A stretch of 64,000 nucleotides of DNA from Planctomycetota bacterium. GTDB lineage: Bacteria; Planctomycetota; UBA1135; GCA-002748355. The DNA is taken from assembly GCA_020638795.1 (NCBI GenBank), contig JACKHW010000006.1:447271-511270 (forward strand). Reading direction: 5' to 3'. The position numbers and the translations under genes were made by a program. The notes under the pieces were generated by a model, which did not search any database, was not told where the DNA came from, and was given only the letters and a program-made list of their open reading frames with translations. Shown here one piece after another: positions 11,393 through 19,007 of the stretch (its first letter is position 1; every line of letters starts with the position of its first letter).

Positions 11393-12508
11393 TCAACCGC
11401 GTCTGCGAACGGCTTGCTTCTTGCGCGCTTCGTCGCGTGCGCGCTCGATTGCGCGACCGTTCTCGCGGAGCGCGTCGATGATGAAGGCGGCATCCTCTTC
11501 GCTCATGTGACGCCGCGCCTTTTGGAGGCACGTTGCGAAATGGTCGACCTCCGCCTCAGTCACGGGGAAGCCCACGTTGCCGCCGGGGCCCGTTCCGTGG
11601 GCGACCATTTCGAGCTTGTCCGGATCGAGGATGGAGAACCACGGGATTCCACCCCCGCGCTTTTGGCACAGCAAGTCGGCGATGAGTTTGCCGTGCGTCA
11701 TCTTCTCGATGTCGATCTTCACGATCACGAAGTCCTTGTCGAAGCGAGTCGCGATGTCCTTGCGCCCGAGGAACTCCTCGAGCTTGTGACACCAACCTCA
11801 CCAGTCCGCAGTCGGGTACGCGAAGATGCGCCGCTTCGTCTTCGTTGCCGTCTCGCGCGCCGTTTCGAACAGCAGCGCCGCGTCGCTCGATTCCGGTTGC
11901 GTGTCGACGTTTTTGGTCTTGGCTACGTGATCCGCCGGGACGGGCTCGGCAAGAAGCGCGGTGACGGTGCGCTCGACATCGGCGTTGGCGAGATCCGCGA
12001 CGCGCAGTTTGCCGCTGCGATCGATGACGTAGTAGTCGGGGTAGCTATCGACACCGTAGGTTTGGACCGTCGTTCCTTCGGAATCGATGCAGACCGGCAC
12101 GGAGATGTCATTGTCTTTCATCCATGCTGCCATGCGTTCCGATGCACTCTTCGTGTGGACCGCGATCAGGGCAAGACCTTGCCCTTGGAGTCGCCGATAG
12201 AGCGTTTGCAGCTCGGGCATCGACGAACGGCAAGGGCCTCACCAGACTCCCCAGAACTTCAAGAGCACGACTTTGCCACGCAGTGCGGCGAGCGTCGGGA
12301 TCCCATCGGTGACCAACGTGCTGGTGTTCGCCCAACCAGTGACCGACAGCGCGGGGGCCGGCTTTCCTTCGAGTGCTGCTTTTGCGTCCGTTCGCTTCTC
12401 GCGTTGAAAGTCGTCCTGTCCAGACGCATTGCGGGCGAACGTGCCCAGAGACAACGGTGCGGTCAGCAAGAGGGCCAGGATCGTCGAACGAGTGGCCAGT
12501 GTTCTCAT
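11393..12508 (-). CDS. Putative double-selenocysteine TlpA/thioredoxin fusion protein (two in-frame UGA)
   Basis: Read through two TGA codons (12241-12239 and 11800-11798), the frame from the ATG at 12508 to the final TGA at 11395-11393 is continuous for 371 residues. A GGAGG ribosome binding site (12520-12516) precedes the ATG. Residues 1-30 look like a signal peptide, so the protein should be periplasmic. Domain 1 (about 45-200) is TlpA-like: VVLLKFWGVW-U90-GPC93, later SYPDYYVIDRSG with the cis-proline at 157. Domain 2 (about 225-330) has ADW-U237-GWC240-HKLEEFL and GGGIPWFSIL with cis-proline 289, as in single-domain disulfide reductases. In both domains UGA takes exactly the place of the first, nucleophilic cysteine. 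A charged helix ends the protein. Each UGA is followed by a SECIS-like hairpin. Conventional gene calling would give three fragments (ending 12239, 11798 and 11393). A pseudogene is unlikely but not excluded. No selA/selB/selC/selD gene is visible here. Confidence 0.85.
11752..11794 (-). promoter_or_regulatory. Bacterial SECIS-like hairpin for UGA-2
   Basis: An 8-bp upper stem GCTCGAGG/CCTCGGGC (11783-11776 with 11771-11764, one U-G pair) closes a tetraloop AGTT. The loop starts 22 nt after the second UGA and its second base is G. A lower stem TGGTGTC/GACATCG of 7 bp (two G-U pairs) starts 4 nt after the UGA. The shape and spacing match a bacterial SECIS and are independent of the first hairpin. 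Confidence 0.7.
12181..12237 (-). promoter_or_regulatory. Bacterial SECIS-like hairpin for UGA-1
   Basis: Beginning 2 nt after the first UGA, GCCCTTG (12237-12231) pairs with CAAGGGC (12187-12181). Inside it TCGTCGAT (12226-12219) pairs with ATCGGCGA (12198-12191, one G-U pair), and the top is GAGC/GCTC closing a 7-nt loop TGCAAAC. The loop begins 28 nt after the UGA and its second base is G. These values meet the published bacterial SECIS rules as I know them (16-37 nt spacing, small loop with G in its first two bases). The element lies inside the coding sequence, as expected in bacteria. Confidence 0.7.
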
Positions 12509-12637
12509 CGGGCTTCCTCCGATCGGTTCGTGGGATGCCAGTATCGACGTGCTCCGTGGTTCTCGTTTCGGGACGCGACGCTGGCCAAAGCCGCGAGGAT
12601 AGCCAAATCACGCTGCTAGGATATCCGGCGTTTTGGA

Positions 12638-12670
12638 GCGTTGCGTGCTCGCAAAGGCAGCACGCAACGC
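12638..12670 (+). promoter_or_regulatory. 12-bp-arm hairpin in the leader of a secreted-protein gene
   Basis: GCGTTGCGTGCT (12638-12649) and AGCACGCAACGC (12659-12670) are perfect inverted repeats around a 9-nt loop. The element sits 43 bp before the ATG at 12714, in the 205-bp region between divergent genes. It could be a protein-binding dyad or a folded mRNA leader. There is no T-tract, so a simple terminator is unlikely. I see no confident -35/-10 pair nearby. Confidence 0.5.
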
Positions 12671-12713
12671 CGTTCCGCAGTGCTTTCCTTCGTCTCACGT
12701 TCGAGGCCTCGTC

Positions 12714-13682
12714 ATGATGCGGTCCCTGTCACTTTCGCTCGTAGCAGCCGTTCTCCTTGGAGTAGGCGTCACGAATGCGCAAACCACTCCGTGCGCATCG
12801 CTCAACGACTCCAACACCAACGTCGCCAACTTCATCAGTTCGCGCAATCTCAGCAGGCCCAATAGTTGGGGGTGGCGCTATGTGCCTGCGGCGACCCAGA
12901 TCGCCCGTGGTCTGCGCATCTTCACGAACAACTCGTTCACGACGGGTTTCATGCAACTCGAGATCTGGGACGAGGACACGACGACGATGATGCCCGGCAA
13001 GCGGATCGCGACGGGCACGTTCTATGCGCCGAAGTCCGCTACGGCCGATTGGGTCGGCACCAACTTCGACAAGCAGGTGCTGATGCAGAACGGCAAGTCG
13101 TATTGGTTCGTGTGGGTGGAAATCGGCTGGGCGACGTTCCCCACCGAGCCAGGCGGTACTTCGATGCCTGCGGCCGCGGTGTGGAATGGTACCGCGTGGC
13201 AAACGGCGACGACGGACCAGCTCAAGTTCCGTCTCTACTGCTCGATGATCGACACGAAGGGGGCAGCGGCCTTCGGGACTCCCTGCGCTGGTGCTTCCGG
13301 GTCGATCGGAACCGCCTTCACCAATCTCACGCCGAACATCGGCAATGCCGACTATCGCATCGAAGGGACAGGGCTACCGAGCGGTGCGCCGACCGCGATC
13401 ATCCTCGGCGCGATCGCCAACTTCCCCTCGGTCCCGTTCGGCGGCGTCGCTCCGGGTTGTTCTCTCAACACCGACATCGTCGTGACCATTGGTGCTGCGA
13501 CGGGTATGGGAGACGTGCGCGCGAGTGCTGCGGCAGGCCACCTCTTCTTGCCGCTCGGGATTCCCAACAACCCGTCGCTCGTCGGCGCGTACATCGGAGT
13601 GCAGTTCGCGACGTTCGACGCGCAATCGGCCAACGCACTCAAATACGTCTTCACGAACGCCGTTCGGACGACCGTGTACTGA
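12714..13682 (+). CDS. Secreted protein with C-terminal LGIPN motif, function unknown
   Basis: The protein is 322 residues from ATG 12714 (a second ATG follows at 12717). A signal peptide (MRSLSLSLVAAVLLGVGV, cleavage near TNAQ) targets it for export. The N-terminal half (PNSWGWRYVPAATQIARGLRIF, then LEIWDEDTT and later SYWFVWVEIGW) reads like a beta-sandwich with aromatic residues, possibly for adhesion or carbohydrate contact. The C-terminal third has PGCSLNTDIVV and then PLGIPNNPSLVGAYIGVQF, a motif shared with the convergent neighbour (13788-14861). I know of no assigned function. It is transcribed divergently from the selenoprotein gene, 205 bp away. Confidence 0.8.
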   Translation: MMRSLSLSLVAAVLLGVGVTNAQTTPCASLNDSNTNVANFISSRNLSRPNSWGWRYVPAATQIARGLRIFTNNSFTTGFMQLEIWDEDTTTMMPGKRIATGTFYAPKSATADWVGTNFDKQVLMQNGKSYWFVWVEIGWATFPTEPGGTSMPAAAVWNGTAWQTATTDQLKFRLYCSMIDTKGAAAFGTPCAGASGSIGTAFTNLTPNIGNADYRIEGTGLPSGAPTAIILGAIANFPSVPFGGVAPGCSLNTDIVVTIGAATGMGDVRASAAAGHLFLPLGIPNNPSLVGAYIGVQFATFDAQSANALKYVFTNAVRTTVY

Positions 13683-13693
13683 ACGTGGTACGT

Positions 13694-13730
13694 GATGAAG
13701 GGGAAGCAGGATGCTGCTCCCCCCTTCATC
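13694..13730. terminator. Long hairpin between convergent secreted-protein genes
   Basis: GATGAAGGGG (13694-13703) pairs with CCCCTTCATC (13721-13730), and AGCAG pairs with CTGCT around a GATG loop, about 15 bp in all with one small internal loop. It sits 12 bp after the stop at 13682 and before the convergent stop at 13788. There is no T-tract on either strand, so it may be a Rho-dependent or bidirectional 3'-end element. Confidence 0.45.
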
Positions 13731-13787
13731 GTCCTTCGCGTGCCGTGACGCGAGTGCTGTCGTGGGCCGAAAACGACCCAGGACGGC

Positions 13788-14861
13788 TCAGCGATACTGC
13801 GTCACGAGGCCGTAGCCCTGCGTCGAGCCCGTTGCGGTCGTCACGGTATCGGGATTGAGGCCGGCCGAGCTATACGCGTAGATGCGGGTCAGGCCGGTCG
13901 TCGGGCCGCCGGAGATCGTGTTCGTGAGGCCGTTCGCCGAGTAGACGTTGATCGGCGTGATGCCCTGCTTGAACCAGAACATCTGCGTGTAGAACGTCGC
14001 GTTCGCGAGGTTGTTGTCGTTCGGGATGCCGAGCGAGAAGCTGACGTCCGCGTTGGATCCCGTCGACGGAGCAACGAGGAGCAGCGCCAGGTCGTTCATC
14101 AGGTTGCATCCGCCCGGAAGCGTGATGTTGAGCGGCGTGAAGCCGAGCACGAGAACGCCAGGAGGATTCGATGCTTCGTAGCCACTGCCCTTGAACGTCG
14201 TCGTGTTGCCGATGACGAGCGTCGTGGCATCGCCGGTGTGCACCGGCATGCTCGTGACGCCGCTCGGCTGGCAGCCGAGGTAGGCGCCGTTGCGTACCGA
14301 GCTACCGACTGCCGTCGTCGATTGACGGTGAGCGTCGAGCGGGTACGTGTTGATGGCCGTGCCGTACGTGCGAATCTCGAGCAGGAGATGACGCTTGGCG
14401 AGCATGCCCGTGTAGACGAAGGTCGTGCCCGTGTCGAACGGGATCTTGAAGTCGAAGTTGTTGTTCGCGAGCTTCGGTGGAACGATCGTGCGGCGCTTGA
14501 TGACCTGCTTCTGCGACGCCGTGTCGATGTTGTTGGCGAACGTCGTCGAGAAGTTTGCACCGTCGATCGTCGATGGCGTCAAGGACAACCAGACGGCGAC
14601 ATCGGTGCTGAAGCCGCCGTAGTTGCCGCTCCCGAACCCGCTTGCCATGCGGAAGTCCAGGTTGCTCATCGTGATGGGTCGTGAGACGCCTTCGAAGTCC
14701 GTGTACTCCTGAATCTGGTGGTACCGCGTTGCGTACCACGACATCGGGATGTTGTTGTTCGTGTTGCCCAGGGGGTTGGCTGCCTTGGGGTGCAAAGTGC
14801 CGGTTTGGGCGAACAGCGGTACCGCCAGGACAGCGAGAGCAGGAAGAACGAGTTTGTTCAT
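13788..14861 (-). CDS. Secreted protein with C-terminal LGIPN motif, function unknown
   Basis: The protein is 357 residues. The ATG at 14861 gives MNKLVLPALAVLAVPLFAQ, a clear signal peptide, with GAAGGATC just upstream as a ribosome binding site; an upstream in-frame start at 14936 adds sequence before the signal and is unlikely. The mature protein is rich in Asn, Thr and Gly and beta-like. Near the C-terminus it has LPGGCNLMNDLALLLV followed by SFSLGIPNDNNLANATFYTQ, parallel to PGCSLNTD...PLGIPNNPSLVG in the convergent neighbour. The pair are therefore distant paralogs or share a C-terminal domain, possibly for surface attachment. The function is unknown. Confidence 0.82.
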   Translation of the reverse strand: MNKLVLPALAVLAVPLFAQTGTLHPKAANPLGNTNNNIPMSWYATRYHQIQEYTDFEGVSRPITMSNLDFRMASGFGSGNYGGFSTDVAVWLSLTPSTIDGANFSTTFANNIDTASQKQVIKRRTIVPPKLANNNFDFKIPFDTGTTFVYTGMLAKRHLLLEIRTYGTAINTYPLDAHRQSTTAVGSSVRNGAYLGCQPSGVTSMPVHTGDATTLVIGNTTTFKGSGYEASNPPGVLVLGFTPLNITLPGGCNLMNDLALLLVAPSTGSNADVSFSLGIPNDNNLANATFYTQMFWFKQGITPINVYSANGLTNTISGGPTTGLTRIYAYSSAGLNPDTVTTATGSTQGYGLVTQYR

Positions 14862-15005
14862 GATCCTTCGGTGGAAGTGGTCAGGAGAAAGGAGCTGGCC
14901 AGAGTGCGAATTCACGACGCTCGAGCGACGGAACACACTGCCGACGTCAACATAGCGTCATACGGAGGGGGGGAGGCGCGTACGAGAGGTATTCGTATCG
15001 CAACT

Positions 15006-15722
15006 TCAGGTTTCGCTCTGCACCCCGAGCCAGAGACGGACCCCACCGTACAGCCCGGCCTCGTTCGGCACGATGACGATGTCGTCCGGCAAGGGGATGC
15101 GTGGGAGGAAACGCGCGTTCCCACCGCCGATCAGGATGAGATCGGGGTTGAAGCAGCGCCGGAACACGTCGAGTGCCGGGGGGATGCGCTCGAGCCACGC
15201 TTCCCAGCCGAGTGCGTGCAGCGCGTTCTTTCCGAGCTCGTGTTCGAACGTCGATTCTCGTCCGTACGGCAAGTGTCCGAACTCACAGTTGGGGATCAGA
15301 ACGCCGTCGCGAAACAACGCGGAACCGATGCCCGTGCCAAGCGTGAGCACGAGCTCGGTCCCGTGACCACGAATGCAACCGAGTCCCTGAACGTCCGCGT
15401 CGTTGGCTGCGCGTGTGTCTCTTCCGAGGCGGGCAGTCAATACATCGCTGATCGGGAAGCCTTGCCACGACGGATCGAGATTGACGGCGGTCTCGCAGAC
15501 GCCGTTGCGAATGACTCCCGGATAACCGACCGAAACGCGGTCGAACTCGCCACCGAGCTCGTCCACCGCCTCGGCGATCAAGTCGATCGTGGATTCGGGG
15601 TGGGAACGAGCCGGCGTGTCCTTTCGAAGCGGCTCGTCGAGCGGTAGCGCGCGCGCGTCACAACGAACGAGTTTCGTCTTGCTGCCACCGATGTCGATGC
15701 AGAGCGTGATCGGGCCTTGCAT
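15006..15722 (-). CDS. ROK-family sugar kinase (glucokinase or polyphosphate-glucokinase-like)
   Basis: The protein is 238 residues from ATG 15722. The phosphate-binding motif CIDIGGSKTKLV lies at the N-terminus; VSVGYPGVIRNG, NDADVQGLG with the catalytic aspartate, and LTLGTGIGSALF follow, all as in ROK kinases. GHLPYGRESTFEHELG replaces the zinc-binding CxCGxxGC of many ROK members, which fits the shorter polyphosphate-glucokinase-like group. Expected activity is phosphorylation of glucose or a similar sugar with ATP or polyphosphate; the donor cannot be told. The start at 15722 places it 64 bp from the divergent membrane-protein gene. The 144-bp gap downstream to the next minus-strand gene contains nothing I recognise. 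Confidence 0.85.
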   Translation of the reverse strand: MQGPITLCIDIGGSKTKLVRCDARALPLDEPLRKDTPARSHPESTIDLIAEAVDELGGEFDRVSVGYPGVIRNGVCETAVNLDPSWQGFPISDVLTARLGRDTRAANDADVQGLGCIRGHGTELVLTLGTGIGSALFRDGVLIPNCEFGHLPYGRESTFEHELGKNALHALGWEAWLERIPPALDVFRRCFNPDLILIGGGNARFLPRIPLPDDIVIVPNEAGLYGGVRLWLGVQSET

Positions 15723-15786
15723 GGCCTTAGAGTAATCCCGGCGCACCACGAGTCACCTCGATCTTGGACGATTCGAGAACCGGACG

Positions 15787-17691
15787 ATGAAGACGACGAC
15801 AAGCGGGTCGAGGGCCCGATCGACGGACGAAGCGACCTTCGGCTCGCGGCGAATCGAACTCGTGTTGCTCGTGGTCGTCGTGCTTCTCGTGCACGTTCGC
15901 GTCCTGACGTTCGCGCAAACGCCGGAGGGTTGGTCCCAGTTGTCGCTGCTGCGACAGCGAACCTGGTTCGGTTCGTTCGAGCCCTTCCCCGAGTATCCGT
16001 ATTATCGGCCACTATGGTTCGCGTGGCTGTCGCTCGCGGATCGCGTCGGCTTGTCCGGAGGCCTCGCCCATGTCGGACCGTTGCTCCTCCACCTCACGGG
16101 CGTTCTCGCTGTCTATCGTGCTCTGGTGCGCATCGCGCCCTCGCAGGCTCTCGCGATCGCCTCATGCGTCGGAATCGCACCTGGTCTGACCGGCGCCATG
16201 TCGTGGCTCGCCGCAGGCAACAAAGCGTTCGTCTTCGGGTTCTTGGCGATCGGCTTCGCGATCCTGCTCCGCGTGCGTAGTGGTCTCGCGTATGCGTTGG
16301 CGGTGCTGCTCGGTGCGATGCCGGCAATCGCATCGAGTGAGAATGGCTACCTCGCGGTCCTGCTCTTTCCATTGACTGCGCTGGCTCTTCGTCCGCGCAC
16401 GTTCGAGTCCGCCAAGCTCCGCATCGCCGGAAGTCTCGTGATCTTCGTGACGATTGCAGCGTGCTCGCTCGTACATCTGCTCGTCCTGTCGCCACAGCGC
16501 TCTGCCGGCGCCGAGAGCCGTGTCGTGCAACTCATTGCCGACACTCGTGAGGACCCGATTGGATCGATCGTCGCCGCGCTCGAGAACTTCGGCCGTTTCT
16601 TCGCTCACGGAATCGGTGTCGGAGAGAACCTACCGTGGGTCGGTGCGCTTCTCCTCGCTGCCCTGACGATCTACGCCATCGTCTCGAGACGTCGTGCACT
16701 TCTCGTCGCGATCGCGATCTTCGTTGTCCTGAACGTGCCGGCGTCCCTGTTCCGAGGCGAGTCGAGTCGACACCACGCATATCTACCGGCCATCGGAGCG
16801 GCAGCGTGTATCGCGACGTTCGTGTGCAGTTTTCGCGGCGGGTTGTGGGTCCTCCCTCTCGTGCAGGTGTTCTTCATCGGAAGGACTTTCGAGTTGCAAC
16901 GACCATGGGCGGACTACTGCGCGCAGAGTCAGCGCATCTACGAGAGCAGCATCGACGTTCTGCGCGACGAGCCACTCGAGGTGCCGCTGCTCATCAATGT
17001 GCCCATCGAGTATCGCGCGGCCTTTCACTTGCGATTCGGCGCTGCAGCCAAAGTCAGCGACTGGCCATCGGCGACCGTGCTGTCGTCTCGGGACACGATT
17101 CTCTTACCGGAAGATTTTCGAGCACCCGATGCGGATCGGCCGAGTCGCAGTGTCCTCGAATACGACGGGTCGCGTCTCGTGCGCACGACACTCGGGGAGG
17201 TCCTTGGCAGGAGGCGTGCCCCACGCGCGTTCTGCGTCGACACGGTGCGGCGCTTCGAGAGACCGTGGCTCGCGTGGGGGGAGACGCTGAGGTCGTTTTC
17301 TCCGTTTTCGGGCGAAGCGGTCGGATTCGAGGCGTCGCCGCAGTCCGTCCACGAAGCTTCGTTCGTGCGTCGTGTGGACCTCGATGGTCACGGGCCGTTG
17401 AACGGCGAGGTCGGACTGTATTGGGAGTGTACGGTGGCTGCAGGCGCACCGTGCTACGTCGTGCTCGGTTGGACGCCATGGTCCGTGCTGCCCACGACGG
17501 AAAACGCCTGGCTCTTCACGCTCGAGCCGTTGCCGTGGGCCTTTACTACAAAGACGTTCCACGTCACGGACGGTCCACACGGCTCCTGGGCCGAGACGAA
17601 TGCCGCGGTGCTACCGGTCTACGGCTTCTTGCCTGCGGTGCCCGTGGACGAGGCCGGCCAGCGCCTGCGCGTCGAACTCCGGCTTCGTTGA
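15787..17691 (+). CDS. Polytopic membrane protein, GT-C glycosyltransferase-like
   Basis: The protein is 634 residues. After a short basic N-terminus come about nine or ten hydrophobic segments (residues about 20-340), and then a roughly 250-residue soluble region. The first outer loop has EGWSQLSLLRQRTW and EYPYYRPLWFAWL, which resembles the first periplasmic loop of GT-C enzymes that use lipid-linked sugars, but I do not see the acidic catalytic pair clearly enough to claim enzyme activity. The C-terminal region (VDLDGHGPLNGEVGLYWEC and later) looks beta-rich. It could be a glycosyltransferase or an uncharacterised multi-span protein. The next gene, a phosphorelay protein, starts 65 bp downstream after a repeat element. 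Confidence 0.7.
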   Translation: MKTTTSGSRARSTDEATFGSRRIELVLLVVVVLLVHVRVLTFAQTPEGWSQLSLLRQRTWFGSFEPFPEYPYYRPLWFAWLSLADRVGLSGGLAHVGPLLLHLTGVLAVYRALVRIAPSQALAIASCVGIAPGLTGAMSWLAAGNKAFVFGFLAIGFAILLRVRSGLAYALAVLLGAMPAIASSENGYLAVLLFPLTALALRPRTFESAKLRIAGSLVIFVTIAACSLVHLLVLSPQRSAGAESRVVQLIADTREDPIGSIVAALENFGRFFAHGIGVGENLPWVGALLLAALTIYAIVSRRRALLVAIAIFVVLNVPASLFRGESSRHHAYLPAIGAAACIATFVCSFRGGLWVLPLVQVFFIGRTFELQRPWADYCAQSQRIYESSIDVLRDEPLEVPLLINVPIEYRAAFHLRFGAAAKVSDWPSATVLSSRDTILLPEDFRAPDADRPSRSVLEYDGSRLVRTTLGEVLGRRRAPRAFCVDTVRRFERPWLAWGETLRSFSPFSGEAVGFEASPQSVHEASFVRRVDLDGHGPLNGEVGLYWECTVAAGAPCYVVLGWTPWSVLPTTENAWLFTLEPLPWAFTTKTFHVTDGPHGSWAETNAAVLPVYGFLPAVPVDEAGQRLRVELRLR

Positions 17692-17700
17692 AGCGATCGA

Positions 17701-17731
17701 ACAGCGTGTTGAACAGGCTGCTAAACACGCT
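17701..17731. repeat. Intergenic inverted repeat, copy of a dispersed element
   Basis: AGCGTGTT (17703-17710) and AACACGCT (17724-17731) are inverted around 13 nt. The first 15 bases (17701-17715) recur exactly, in reverse complement, at 40500-40514, also at a gene end. This looks like a short dispersed palindromic element, or a recurrent 3'-end signal. Confidence 0.5.
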
Positions 17732-17756
17732 ACGCGGATAGAGCCGATGACGAGAT

Positions 17757-19007
17757 ATGCCCCTCGTCCTGACCATTGCAGCGCTCGCAAGCGGATCGGC
17801 GCTCGCTTGGTTGGGGATCCGGCGCTTTCGAGAGCGGGCTTCGCTGCCAGATGTGATCGAAGCGGCAAGCGGACGCGGGGTGATCCTGCTCGACGCTAGA
17901 GGAGAGTTGTCGGATCTCGGTTCGCGCGCGCGGAGACTGCTCGGCGTCGAGGGTCGCTGCGATCCATATGGTCTCGATGACTTGCCGATGCCGGGCTTGC
18001 GCGCGCGCGTCCACGCGCGCGACTCGCACGATCTGGACGATGCGCGTCTCGCAGAACCGCTCCGCGCCTGGATCGATGGTCAGTTCATCGACATCGACTA
18101 CGAAATCGTGCCTTTGCGGCCGCGTCGCGGAATGCTTCCCGCAATCGTTGCCTTCGACCGTAAGGGGGCGGCGGCGACGACGACGACACGACAAACGAGG
18201 AGCCGTCGAAAGTCCGCTGCCGGTCGAGGACGCGCGAGTGCGGGCGCTCTCGAAGGCCGTCGCCTCCTGCTTGCCGAAGACGGTCCCGACAACCAGTTGC
18301 TGATGAGCTACGTTCTGCTCGGCCTCGGAGCCGACCTCGTGCTCGTCGAAGACGGCCAGCAGGCCGTGGATCTCGCTACGACCGAGCATTTCGATATCGT
18401 CATGCTCGACTTGCAAATGCCGATCATCGATGGCTACGAAGCTGCACGACGCATCCGGGCGGCGAAGCCCGACCTCGTGATCCTCGCGGTTTCGGCCAAC
18501 GAGGACGCGGGTCCGGATTGCATCCTTGCCGGGTTCGATGCGCAACTCGCGAAGCCTCTGCGAAGGACGCATCTGTTGGACACGTACTCGGCGATCACCC
18601 TGGAGCGAAAGTCCCGAAGCTCGTCAGTAGTTCGTGCGCTGAGCGATTCGGTTGCCAGCGGCGGCAACTCCGTGGCCACCGGCGATGATCCGAGTGCAGG
18701 CTCCGAATGGGAACAGCTCTTCGCGGATCCCGAGTTCCGCACCATGGTCGAAGAGTTCCGCGACGACCTCGACGAGAGGATCCAAGCGATGCGCGCCGCG
18801 GTCGAGATCGAGGACTGGTCGCGACTCGAGAGCTTGGCGCACCAACTCAAGGGCGCCGCGGGAGGCTTCGGATTTTTCGAACTCTCCGATGTGAGTGGGC
18901 GTCTGGAGGCCGAGCTGCGCGGCGGGAACGACCCCAGGTCCGTCGCGAGCCGGCTATTGGACGATGTCGCGATCGCTGCGCATCGTTCGACGATCGCTCA
19001 TCGCTGA
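17757..19007 (+). CDS. Membrane-anchored receiver-HPt phosphorelay protein
   Basis: The protein is 416 residues. One N-terminal hydrophobic helix (LVLTIAALASGSALAWLG) is followed by a PAS-like region (about 30-135) and a basic Thr/Arg/Ala linker. A receiver domain (about 168-285) has the acidic pair E174/D175, phosphoacceptor D218 in VMLDLQMP, S246 and K266. A C-terminal HPt domain (about 325-412) has H372 in AHQLKGAAGGFGF. The arrangement is that of a hybrid kinase from which the histidine kinase and ATPase modules are missing, so it should be an intermediate in a relay fed by a separate kinase. No kinase or output regulator lies next to it. Its last 10 bases overlap the convergent TPR gene. 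Confidence 0.88.
   Translation: MPLVLTIAALASGSALAWLGIRRFRERASLPDVIEAASGRGVILLDARGELSDLGSRARRLLGVEGRCDPYGLDDLPMPGLRARVHARDSHDLDDARLAEPLRAWIDGQFIDIDYEIVPLRPRRGMLPAIVAFDRKGAAATTTTRQTRSRRKSAAGRGRASAGALEGRRLLLAEDGPDNQLLMSYVLLGLGADLVLVEDGQQAVDLATTEHFDIVMLDLQMPIIDGYEAARRIRAAKPDLVILAVSANEDAGPDCILAGFDAQLAKPLRRTHLLDTYSAITLERKSRSSSVVRALSDSVASGGNSVATGDDPSAGSEWEQLFADPEFRTMVEEFRDDLDERIQAMRAAVEIEDWSRLESLAHQLKGAAGGFGFFELSDVSGRLEAELRGGNDPRSVASRLLDDVAIAAHRSTIAHR

Noticed and set aside
11393..12508. UGA read as tryptophan (altered genetic code) instead of selenocysteine
   Set aside because: TGA ends many well-bounded genes in this window (for example acs, fabI and rph), and both UGA codons fall exactly on cysteine, not tryptophan, positions.
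11393..12508. Three separate small genes, or a decayed pseudogene
   Set aside because: The segments share one frame without any other stop or frameshift in 371 codons. The second and third pieces would lack starts with ribosome binding sites and would begin inside a thioredoxin fold.
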